Assembly (NCBI GenBank): GCA_949775045.1
Contig: OX459110.1
Span: 11,565,741 to 11,629,740, forward strand
Length of the DNA stretch: 64,000 bases
From: Metridium senile
Taxonomy: Eukaryota > Cnidaria > Anthozoa > Actiniaria > Metridiidae
Direction of reading: 5' to 3'
Part shown: piece by piece, positions 54,896 to 64,000 of the stretch
How positions within the stretch are numbered: position 1 is the first letter of the stretch
Layout of the letters: each line of letters starts with the position of its first letter
Program-made: the position numbers and the translations under genes
The notes under the pieces: model-generated
Told to the model about the DNA's origin: nothing
What the model saw: only the letters and a program-made list of their open reading frames with translations
Databases searched by the model: none

Positions 54896-55224
54896 AAACA
54901 ATTATCGATAAAAGTAGAGAAAAAGTTCGAGAAAATGCATACATTTTGAGTAAATATCAGTTGTTTGATCATGAAGCTCGTCGTTATCGCTCGTCGACAT
55001 TTGCTTTGGTATTTATCTTCTAGCGAATACTGGAAAACTGTTTGCTCTTAGATAACAACACAGAAATGACATTAATTTATTTTTTTTGGACAAAAAATGT
55101 ATGGGTTTCCTCGTTTATTCAAAAGTTGGCGGTAGACGAAACACTTTCTTCGAATGACAGTAACCTATTTGCTTCGATCAAAGTTTGGATGGTCACAATG
55201 TTGGCTCAATAATTGTATAAACTA

Positions 55225-55405
55225 TAGGGTTTCAAACAAAGTAAGGTACTAGAGTGATTTTCAAATGACCGTGAAAGAATTGGCAAACTAATAGTTGTTA
55301 CTACACTCTGAATCTATTTTTTTCTTTTGTTCTTTACCAACAAGTACGAACTATTGAAATAGCCGTTTTTCTTTCACGGTCAAATGAAAATCAAAAACCC
55401 AATTT
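55225..55405. mobile_element. Foldback MITE with TGACCGTGAAAGAA arms
   Basis: ATTTTCAAATGACCGTGAAA, GAA on the left and TTCTTTCACGGTCAAATGAA, AAT on the right, with inner AATAGTTGTTACT / ACGAACTATT blocks. Confidence 0.75.
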
Positions 55406-56190
55406 TACTGAAAACACATTATTTAAATTAGCAGTTTACTAGATCGATTAAATATTCATAATTGTACTTATTTTATCCATGTGTATTTTGCGCATTATTA
55501 AAGTATTAAATTAAATTATTAAGCCTGGTTTTCACTAGCGACGCAGCGCAAACGCAAGCGCAAACACATTCTAAACTACAACGTGAATAGTTTTGAATAA
55601 AAGACAAAGAAATACCTTGATCTGTCATATTTCACCCTTTCAGTGCTTTCAAAACTCGCATGTAGTCGGACAAAAACTCCTACAAAAAGCTATTTTTTTT
55701 AACGTTTTGGTTTAGGTTCTTTCAATTAAGTATAACAAAAGTATATATTCCCGTGCAAAATTCGAGGGTTTTGCGTTGTTGAAGCTCAAAACGCGTATGG
55801 TTCCTAAATAAAATTGTGTATTTTATTCAGAGGTTTTTGTGCGCGCGCACATCGTGGGCTCGAATCGAACTTGCTACATGAATGCAAGCATGAAAAACAC
55901 CAACGCCATTTACTAATATAGTTGTAATCGATATCATATCGCAATTCATGATCAACAGATGTTTAATGTGTAATTCTACGTACATTTAATTATATTTCTA
56001 CATTACGTAGGTTTTTTTAAACTATTTTTCTTATCGCAATAAACCTGTTTCCAGCTGCATGAAATATGATACAATGAAAGTTTTCATGTGTTAACTCTCG
56101 TTTTTTTCTTTCCTTTCTTTACTTAAAATCCAAACTCCATGGAATGGTCTTCAAAAATATTGGTAATTAATTTTTATCATGAGAGAATAC
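55405..56190. other. Intergenic, no gene recognised
   Basis: AT-rich. GCCTGGTTTTCACTAGCGAC, GCAGCGCAAACGCAAGCGCA at 55523-55565 looks like the end of a transposable element, partner end not found. Confidence 0.4.
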
Positions 56191-56375
56191 TGTATTTACT
56201 TGAATAAGCGCCTTCCTCGAATAAGCGCCGCATTTTAACGCTATAATGTTACTCTAGAACAGCACTGGAAATATTTTTTTATCAAAAACTATATTCTTCA
56301 TGATCAGTTCAAAGTAATTATATTTCACCGCTTGCGCATTAAGTTATTTCCCCAATATTCGATGAATATTTGTGT
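56190..56375. repeat. Dispersed repeat, family G, copy 2
   Basis: GAATAAGCGCCTTCCTCGAA, TAAGCGCCGC then CAGTTCAAAGTAATTATATT, TCACCGCTTGCGCAT, CCCAATATTCG, matching 24335-24510. Confidence 0.65.
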
Positions 56376-56423
56376 TATTGGCTTGATGTAGTATTCAGTT
56401 ATTACTGTTTTTATTTAGTTTGT

Positions 56424-57088
56424 ATACACCTATTTCAAAAAACGTTGTCAGAAGGAGATCTGAATCTGCAATCTGAGACCGAAATGAATTGGCCCTGTTT
56501 TTTGCGCTTAGCACCTTCAGATTTAATAATAATAATAATAATAAAAGTTTTTAGAACGCAAGTATAAAATCTCATTGCGTTTACAATAAAAATATAGATA
56601 TAGAAAAAACTAAATTAAATATACATAGTAAATAGTTAAAGTCTTAAATAAATATTAATCGTTATAGTAATGACGGCGAAATAAAAATGTCTTCAAGCTA
56701 GATTTAAAACTGTCAACAGATGGAGAAGTTTTAATGTGTTCAGGTAAGATGTTCCATAGTTTAGGCGCAGAATATGAGAATGATCGTTCACCATAGTACT
56801 GAGTGTTTGGGCGGTAGTTTGACTGTAATAGAGACTTTGAAGAAGAGCGTAGTTTGCGTGTAGGTTTGTGAGGTTTGATGAGATCAGACAGGTATGAAGG
56901 AGCTTGGTTATGGAGGCATTTATAGGTGGCATTTATATTTACCATCGCCATATCCGAAGCCAGAAAGTGCACGCAAACGAATTTTTAATGAGCAAAAACT
57001 ACCGTACACCAGAATTCATTTCGGTCTCAGATTGCAGATTCAGATCTCCTTCTGACAACGTTTTTAGAAATAGGTGTATAGATAAGTG
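56424..57088. mobile_element. Inverted-repeat element interrupted by a LINE fragment
   Basis: Left end ACACCTATTTCAAAAAACGT, TGTCAGAAGGAGATCTGAAT, CTGCAATCTGAGACCGAAAT is matched by AATTCATTTCGGTCTCAGAT through AAATAGGTGT at the right end (about 65 bp, few mismatches). The LINE 3' end lies between them. Confidence 0.85.
56525..56972 (-). pseudogene. LINE (CR1/L2-like) reverse transcriptase C-terminal fragment, 5' truncated
   Basis: A 105-codon minus-strand frame (56972-56655) shows the typical tail of CR1/L2-type ORF2 proteins: APSYLSDLI, YGERSFSYSAPKLWNILPEH, FKSSLKTFLF. After the stop comes a short 3' UTR ending with (ATT)n at 56524-56545, the element's 3' tail. Classic 5'-truncated retroposition. 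Confidence 0.8.
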
Positions 57089-57204
57089 ATCAAATCATAC
57101 TTTACCTCCCCTTGTTACTCCTTATTGAAAAGTATCCAGTACCGCAACAAGATATGGTTCTTTACTGCAAGTCCCCCTGCATGAAACGAAGGAACAAATG
57201 ATTT

Positions 57205-57750
57205 AGATGATAACGATAATGATATAGAATTTATATAGTACACTCTCCATGTCAAATATATTCGAATGCTTTTCTCAATGTATATCAATTCTTTTGGACC
57301 GTTTGTAATTTTAATTTTGGGCTTATTTTAATAAGTGTGTTTGCACAATAATAATGATCATATAGAATTTACCTATAGTACACTCTCCATGCATGTGAAA
57401 TATACTCGAATGCCTTTTCCAGTATATATATATATATGTTCTTTTGAGGCGTTTGAGGACGATTCAGTAAAACTCTCGAGGGGTTAGTAGTTGGTGTGTT
57501 TTAGCAATGATAATTATATATTATAATTTACCTAGTGCATTTTCCATGTAAAATAAGTTTATTAATACATGCGCTTTACAGTGTACATTATTTATTTTGG
57601 ACAGTTAGTAGTTAGTAGTTAGTGCATGTGTTTTAGCAACGATAATGATATGAGTTATGGATTTTATATAGTGTACATTCCATGTTAAAATGCTCTTCAC
57701 AATGTATATAATTATACTTTTTTGTAAGTTATCCTGAACAGAATGATATC
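57205..57750. repeat. Tandem repeat of about 140 bp, four units
   Basis: Shared AACGATAATGATATAGAATT, TATATAGTACACTCTCCATG, AATGCTTTTCNCAATGTATA and GTTAGTAGTTAGTGTGTTTT blocks at about 57210, 57345, 57500 and 57640. Confidence 0.85.
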
Positions 57751-57779
57751 ATTTTAATTTATAAAACAATCAAATGACG

Positions 57780-58500
57780 TCCTTACTAAGTTGACAGTTA
57801 CTCTCTATCTTCTATTAATGATTTCTTTAAAGTGTTACTGCCAGGATTCTTCTTTTCTTTTAGTTTTCCGAAAACGAATGAATATGAATGAACAAATAGA
57901 TAAAATGAATTTCTCTGTAAAGAATGAAAGAACTGAAACAAGCACATCAGCCTATAAACAACCCTATGGATTTGTTACTTTGAAGAAATGAAGTCTTAAA
58001 AAATATTAGAAGTTTACCTTCTACTAGATATGTTGGTTACTGTCAGATTTCGCCTTTTTTCTGTGAGTTTCCCTGTAAAGAAAGAAAGAATTGAAACAAG
58101 CACATCAGTCTAATGAAACAACCCTATCAATTCAGTTAGTTTGAATTTAGTACTTGTCGAAAATTACAAATTTAATGTATTTGGTTATACCTTCTAAATG
58201 TATTGTCCTCTTAAAAGTACTAGTGTCAGAATTCGTCTTTTCTGTGAGTTTCGCTGTAAAGAATAAAAGAATTGAAACAAACGCATCATCCTATAAACAA
58301 CCCAATAAATTCATTACTTTGAACAAAATAGTCCTTACTAAGCTAAAATATTATAGTTTACCTTCTATAGTAATGTCGGCCGGTTACTGTCAGATTTCGT
58401 CTTTTCTGTGAGTTTCGCTGTAAAGAATGAACGCATGTAAGCATGCGCATCAGCCTATAAAACGCCCCAATGAATTCATTAGTTATTGAATGACGTCCGG
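57780..58500. repeat. Tandem repeat of about 170-190 bp, four units
   Basis: Units share TACTGTCAGATTTCGTCTTT, TCTGTGAGTTTCGCTGTAAA, GAATGAAAGAATTGAAACAA and CACATCAGCCTATAAACAAC, starting near 57825, 58030, 58200 and 58385. Short open frames inside are fragments of the repeat. Confidence 0.88.
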
Positions 58501-59400
58501 CGTGACCCCCGTAGAGCATTGATTAAGTAAAATCATTAGATTAGTTTGGATTTATTAGCACCACACTGAGGTGAACGGAATATAAAGTCATGGGGCCATT
58601 ACAGCCGCAAAGATAATAACACAGAAATTTGTAAATATTAAAAATCAAGACAATTTTCATTCATAGATATTCGGCTGAGAAGGGATTTTTTAAAAGGTCC
58701 AATAGCCCCGAAACGTCGTATTTCACATGAGCGATACTAACATTGGTAATGATGTGTATGGCGATGATTACAGAGCGGAACGTTACATTTTACGAGAGTG
58801 ATTAAGTAGAATGGTTTACATTTTATGTGTATTGTGATTACTATAGAACAATTTGAAAACAAATTAAGTAAGTACATTTTCACGTAAAGTTTATCGCAGT
58901 TATTTTTTCCTGATCAGAACAAAATGTTATTATTAATATATAGAAGTCCACGAAACGTTGCATTTTACTACAGCAATACAACACTATATAAAGTAACGAT
59001 GATAATAATAATATAAATAATAATTGTACAGCAATACAACAATATGTAAATTAACGATAATACATTGCAAATTGAAATATAGTCACCTATTATAAGAACT
59101 ATTGCACCTAGAAATATTGGATTGTATGTCATGGATACAGCCGTTTTCGCATTATTATGCCCACGTCGAAACATATTGCCTTTGAAGTCATGCCATCAAA
59201 TTTCACAGACTCAAAAATAATAGAGAGAATCTAGAATACTTCTAGAAACAGCTACAGTAGTTTAATGACTATTAATGGTTCCTTAGCGAGTTTACCGAGA
59301 CCCCTTGTGACAGAAACATGTTGTGCTATATCTTCTAGATTATTAATTGACACCGCACGAAAAATACCAAACAATATAACCAAAAGAATATTAAGTATAC
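58500..59400. other. Intergenic, repeat fragments only
   Basis: Contains AATAGCCCCGAAACGTCGTA near 58688 (GAAACGTC string shared with the hammerhead-like repeats) and a duplicated ACAGCAATACAACA-NTAT segment at about 58970 and 59030. No gene. Confidence 0.5.
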
Positions 59401-59404
59401 AGTA

Positions 59405-59490
59405 AAAGATAGGTATTTTGTAACACCGTAAAAAATGTAAACTTAACATTACTGAAGTTTCTAGCTTTAGCACTTCGTCGTAGTAAACAT
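59405..59490 (-). mobile_element. Hammerhead-like repeat, diverged copy 3
   Basis: GTAACACCGTAAAAAATGTA, AACTTAACATTACTGAAGTT, TCTAGCTTTAGCACTTCGTC; in reverse complement the core is ACGACGAAGTGCTAAAGCTA, GAAACTTCAG, so both core and cleavage triplet are mutated. Confidence 0.65.
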
Positions 59491-59699
59491 TCATGTGAAA
59501 CGCACTATGAGGGTTTCTATCAACAAGGAAGAGACAATCGTTTTCCGTGCTTTTTTCGTTTTATGTTTGTAAGTGGTATCTTGTAGGGGTTAAACAAAAT
59601 AGAAAATAAGAGAAATCACTTTTTTGACGCCTCAATGTATTGGGGAGACCCAGACTCACTCACTACCTCTACGTTAAATATGTTAGCACACAACTCTGC

Positions 59700-60161
<462 letters not shown>

Positions 60162-60747
60162 TCGAGCACGGCTTTTCTTGTTTCCTCGCTAAAAATAGGA
60201 CGATCTTTGTTAAAAACTAATGAAATGCACTGTGGATCATGATCAAAGATAAGCATAAATAACTCTTTATCTAAATACCTAAAACTATATTATTATTATA
60301 TGTACCTTATCTTGCTAGACAAGTCAAATTACTGCCATCTGCGAAGGGTCGGTCCTTTTGATCATAGATATTCTAATCAAGTACTTATATTGTGTATGAT
60401 TTTACTTAAAGATTCTTTGCAGTAGGTGCAATAAAAAAATTAGTGTGATCCGGAAATTGTGCGTATTATTGTGATATATGTATTTGAATTTTGATTGCTC
60501 TGTAATTGCTTAACGCTAAATATACTAATGAAGGTGTTCATAGGCACGAACGATGCTCTATAGGTATTTCTTCTTACTTGGTTCTTTTTGATTGCTCTGT
60601 TTGGTTTATCTCTATTTTAGTTTTTGGTTTGTTTTAACTCTTTGTTATATTCGTTCTTTAATTTCCCTTTTATTTCTTTTGAACTTTATTCTTTTCATTA
60701 AATATTAACGTTTCGTCCGTCTTCTTTTGTCATCCCTTGTCATCATC

Positions 60748-60887
60748 CCTTTCCTTTCCTTTCCTTTCCTTTCCTTTCCTTTCCTTTCCTTTCCTTTCCT
60801 TTCCTTTCCTTTCCTTTCCTTTCCTTTCCTTTCCTTTCCTTTCCTTTCCTTTCCTTTCCTTTCCTTTCCTTTCCTTTGTCCTTTTTA
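60748..60887. repeat. (TTTCC)n microsatellite, about 28 units
   Basis: Perfect pentanucleotide array between diverged pyrimidine-rich flanks. Confidence 0.97.
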
Positions 60888-60889
60888 TT

Positions 60890-61500
60890 TTGTCCTTTCC
60901 TTTTCTGTTCATTTCACTTGTTTTCTTTTAAACTTTTGTCTCCTTTGTTATATTTCTTCTCATTTTTGGTATATATATATACCTTCAGTTTGCGTTCTTA
61001 GTTCGTGCATGCTTGATGCTAATGCTATCATTAGCCGTTAATTTCATTTCCATTTGTCAATGAGCTATATCACTTAGGGATGACAAACGTTGTCCAAAAA
61101 AGAAATAGACAATAGTAAAAAGTTGTTAGGAATTAATTATCATACTAAAGGTCTTTATATATTTTTATCAAATATAATATTATATTATATCTATATAATA
61201 ACCTATTCTTAATTCTTATATTGTTAATATCTATTTATATCTATATTTTATTATTCTTATTTGTAATTAGATTTGAAAATTCCACTGGGAAATCTTAATA
61301 AAGTATGTATGTATACCAAGTACCAAAGCATTGCACTGGGGGTGATAAAAAAAACACATTTATAAGCCTTGATTGTACTAGGAAAAAAATGATTTTAAAA
61401 ACATCGTACTAAAAGTTTCTGGACAACATTCATGAATTAAAATAAGTCAGTAAGATAAACTGTAAATCATGCGCAGAAAAGGGTTATCATATTTTAAAAT
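60890..61500. other. Intergenic, no gene recognised
   Basis: AT-rich. GAAATCTTAATAAAGTATGT, ATGTATACC near 61290-61320 could be a retroelement 3' end. Confidence 0.35.
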
Positions 61501-61640
61501 AAATATGGAATCTAGCGAGTAAACTAGTATAGGCTGTGTCGGTGTTTGATAAACGATAGGTAATAGAATGAAATTTGTAACACCGTAAAAAATGTTGACT
61601 AAACTTTACTGACGTTTCGAGCTTTAGCCCTTCGTCGGGA
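61500..61640 (-). mobile_element. Hammerhead-like repeat, copy 4
   Basis: AGCGAGTAAACTAGTATAGG, CTGTGTCGGTGTTTGATAAA, GAAATTTGTAACACCGTAAA, then the complement of CCGACGAAGGGCTAAAGCTC, GAAACGTCAGTAAAGTTTAG. Only one long arm is present before the sequence diverges. Confidence 0.75.
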
Positions 61641-61954
61641 CATATTAAAAATGACTAAATATTTATTTTAAAAAATATTCAAATTTATCCCGTTTTTTTT
61701 TTGTACAATTTGTTTACGTTTTGACACCGATTATTTGACTTTCAGCTGCATTTAACTAAATAAAATGCTCTTAATTTTCTTTTCCTTTTTAATGATATTA
61801 GTTGACATCGATTATTTGACCATCTCTATCAAATTCAAGTATTTGAAATTATTTTCTTTTTGTTTGACATTGACTATCTCTTAACAATTACTAGTAACTG
61901 GCAAATTGGATAATATTTTTAGAAATGGATTAACAGACGTACCTTACAAAATAG

Positions 61955-62315
61955 CCCTTTCAAAATTCTCTGCGCAATTTTGTAAGGTAGCCGTGTCTTT
62001 ACATCGAAGCGAAACTAAAGGCCCGGGCAAACAGTTTCAACATTTGCTTCAACCTCCGTTCGATTTTGTTGAATGGCAATGTTTAAACGCTTTTAACTCT
62101 TTCAACATTGTTGAAACGTGTTGAATCGATGCTGAATTGATGTTGGAAGAGTTTTAAAGCGTTTAAACATTGCCATTTAACAAAATCGAACGAATGTTGA
62201 AGCAAATGTTGAAGCCGTTTGCCCTGGCCTATAATAACATTGCAAGAGTCACCAGTAGTTTCGCTTCTATGCAAAGGCACGGCTACCTTTCGAAATATAG
62301 CAGAGAACTGTGAAA
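61955..62315. mobile_element. Outer MITE (family F) split by a family A MITE
   Basis: Left arm AATTCTCTGCGCAATTTTGT, AAGGTAGCCGTGTCTTTACA, TCGAAGCGAAAC; right arm GTTTCGCTTCTATGCAAAGG, CACGGCTACCTTTCGAAATA, TAGCAGAGAA. Family A lies between. Confidence 0.85.
62018..62232. mobile_element. Foldback MITE, family A, copy 3 (nested)
   Basis: Ends AAAGGCCCGGGCAAACAGTT and AGCCGTTTGCCCTGGCCT, flanked by TA on both sides (ACTA / TATAA). Interior as in copies 1 and 2. Confidence 0.88.
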
Positions 62316-62374
62316 TACTGACTAGTGTCACTTGTTATAAGACGATTAGCAAGAATTTAAATATCATTTAAAGA

Positions 62375-62640
62375 TTAGGTAGTATAATGAAATTTGTAAC
62401 ACCGTAAAAAATGTTGACTTAACTTTACTCCGACGAAGGGCTAAAGCTCGAAACGTCAGTAAAGTTAAGTCAACATATTTTACGGTGTTACAAATTTCAT
62501 TATATTACCTATCATTTATATCAAACACCGACGCAGCCTATACTAGTTTACTCGCTAGTTTCCATTTTTATTCTATTACCTATCGTGTATATCAAACACC
62601 GACGCAGCCTATGCTAGTTTACTTGCTAGTTTCCACTTAA
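62375..62640 (+). mobile_element. Hammerhead-like foldback repeat, best copy (5)
   Basis: Left stem GAAATTTGTAACACCGTAAA, AAATGTTGACTTAACTTTAC, T, core CCGACGA (62430-62436), AGGGC TAAA GCTC, GAAAC (62450-62454), GTC (62455-62457), right stem AGTAAAGTTAAGTCAACATA, TTTTACGGTGTTACAAATTT, C. The right side continues with CAAACACCGACGCAGCCTAT, ACTAGTTTACTCGCTAGTTT, and this outer segment is itself duplicated at about 62512-62565 and 62580-62637. Confidence 0.8.
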
Positions 62641-62789
62641 AGATTCAGTTCAATTTCAGTTTTCAATCTCAATCTATTTATTTTTAAATTGAGTAAAAAA
62701 TGATTAACAGATGTATTATAGAAAATTAACCACTATCACTCTCTTAGTGATAAGACGATTAGCAAGTATTTAATAATCACTTAAAGATT

Positions 62790-63005
62790 TCACTAGTAAA
62801 TGAGAAGGCGTGAGGGTTTGCAGTGATGTGGTTTCGCGTTATTTTTGGTGCGGTTTTGCGGTTATTTTCAATTTATATCTGCGGTTTTGCGGTTTTACAA
62901 ATCTTGCGGTTGCAGGTTTTAGCAAATTTAGGTGCGATTGTGCGTTTTTTGTCGATTCTTTGTGCGGTTTTGCAGTTTACAGCCCCTCCTCCCCCCTCTC
63001 CCCCT
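62790..63005 (+). repeat. Dispersed repeat, family D, copy 2
   Basis: TTTGCGGTTTTGCGG-type motifs (GGTGCGGTTTTGCGGTTATT, CTTGCGGTTGCAGGTTTTAG, GGTGCGATTGTGCG) ending in a C-rich run, the inverse of 8765-8985. Open frames across it are not genes. Confidence 0.75.
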
Positions 63006-63545
63006 TACGCCCCCCTTACGTCCCCCTCGTAAATCTCATTTTATGTAAGCAGAGGCTGCATTTTCCACCGTACAGACACACCGTTCCCATGCTAGCAGGG
63101 AATGAAATCTACCCTGTAATTATATTTAACGGTATTCAGCGATTGATGGATCAAGCGACATTTTGTATCACTCGGTCAAAATCTTTCCTAGTATTTTAAT
63201 TGACGGCCGAAAAAATGCTGGTTTGCAAACGAGACATCAAACTTTGGGGGTCGGACTTCAAAGATAATGGTGGTTATGTCTTTTTTGGTGGACGATGTTA
63301 AAGCAGCCGTTTCAACCACGATGCTTTGCGCGCCTCTATTATTGTTTATATGCTTGCAAAGCAAGCTTTGGCCAACGTTGCGTTTTATCTCAAAGACAAA
63401 TTGGGGTCAAAGTAACCTAAAATTCGATAGGAATGAATGAGGATAGTGTCAGGGAAGTAAATATTTCCAAAGAAATAATTGTAAATTCTTACGCGAAGAC
63501 GTTAGATGAACTTTTAGAATGACTCGGACTCGAAGAAGACTGAAG
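63005..63545. other. Intergenic, nothing recognised
   Basis: No open frame, repeat or RNA gene that I can support. Confidence 0.4.
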
Positions 63546-63549
63546 CTTC

Positions 63550-63772
63550 TAGCTCATTACAGTGAGGATACTTGAACCGTGAACACTTTACTTTTTCCAT
63601 GTTATTATTTTCTGAACCTTCTACTGCTGCAATTAAAACCTCGAAAAATCAAGCAGTGAATTCAAATACACAAAATGTTCATAATGAATTCTAACATGGG
63701 ATGTGGGTTAAAAAAAAAGTAACAAAAAAACTCAAAGTGTTCACGCTTCGAGTGTCCCTATCACTGTAAATG
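63550..63772. mobile_element. MITE, family I, copy 2
   Basis: Ends CAGTGAGGATACTTGAACCG, TGAACAC and GTGTTCACGCTTCGAGTGTC, CCTATCACTG. CAGTG termini recall hAT elements. Copy 1 is in SND1 intron 10 at 33565-33800. Confidence 0.85.
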
Positions 63773-63784
63773 TTCACCTATTTC

Positions 63785-63895
63785 TTTCTAAATTACCCAA
63801 ACAATGCCTCCACCGCTCAGCGAAACCATCGAGACGCCAATCTAAGGTCATCGCTGAACGGTGGAGGCATTGTTTGGGTAATTTAGAAAGGAATA
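63785..63895. mobile_element. 110 bp hairpin MITE
   Basis: CTTTCTAAATTACCCAAACA, ATGCCTCCACCG on the left and CGGTGGAGGCATTGTTTGGG, TAATTTAGAAAG on the right; inner TCAGCGA / TCGCTGA, with one base of asymmetry. Arms of about 42 bp almost without mismatch. Confidence 0.9.
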
Positions 63896-64000
63896 AGAAG
63901 AAATTCGTATTACCCACAGTTCCTTTCTGTCGTGCAATTGCCAATCACCTTTCGCCCCTTCAATCTTTTTTGAATTAGGTGTATAATAACAAGGCATGTA

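Overview
This is eukaryotic nuclear DNA from an animal. It is AT-rich, its genes are split by canonical GT-AG introns, and introns and spacers are full of short foldback (MITE-like) elements, tRNA-derived SINEs, 3' ends of LINEs and (ATC/GAT)n microsatellites. The gene set (full-length Tudor-SN, an RN-tre type RabGAP, acyloxyacyl hydrolase, a PhoD-like ectophosphatase and a rhodopsin-class GPCR) fits a marine invertebrate. A cnidarian, perhaps an anthozoan, is my best guess, but that is inference and the sequence alone does not settle it.

Gene layout, left to right. (1) 876-4339, minus: acyloxyacyl hydrolase (AOAH), three exons; its last coding part lies beyond base 1. (2) 5383-21871, plus: complete 15-exon USP6NL/RN-tre-like TBC RabGAP (619 aa). 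(3) 24957-40925, minus: complete 23-exon SND1/Tudor-SN (900 aa), convergent with USP6NL. (4) 41352-48593, plus: 10-exon PhoD-like metallophosphatase with signal peptide and C-terminal membrane anchor (408 aa), divergent from SND1 across a 426 bp spacer. (5) 51703-52803, minus: single-exon class A GPCR (366 aa). From 52804 to the end I find no host coding exon, only repeats and one CpG-rich promoter-like patch near 54.7-54.9 kb. Exon phases were followed by hand through every junction and close without a frameshift in the four spliced genes. The genes look like unrelated neighbours, not a pathway; the only close regulatory coupling suggested is the shared SND1/PhoD promoter region.

Repeats. 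I recognise about 30 foldback or inverted-repeat elements, many as families with two or more copies here. The most informative are: a 1.87 kb palindrome with an apparent first exon in each arm, inside a polypyrimidine tract (10077-11943); a 604 bp element inside a tandem repeat that supplies its own empty site (13095-13698); a foldback family with a hammerhead-ribozyme-like core at the centre of its stem (near 3.3, 50.0, 59.4, 61.6 and 62.4 kb); a MITE whose two arms carry the same internal duplication (34320-34535); and a minisatellite in the AOAH intron built from copies of the preceding exon's last bases plus its splice donor (84-912). Boundaries of repeats are by eye and usually good to about 5-20 bases.
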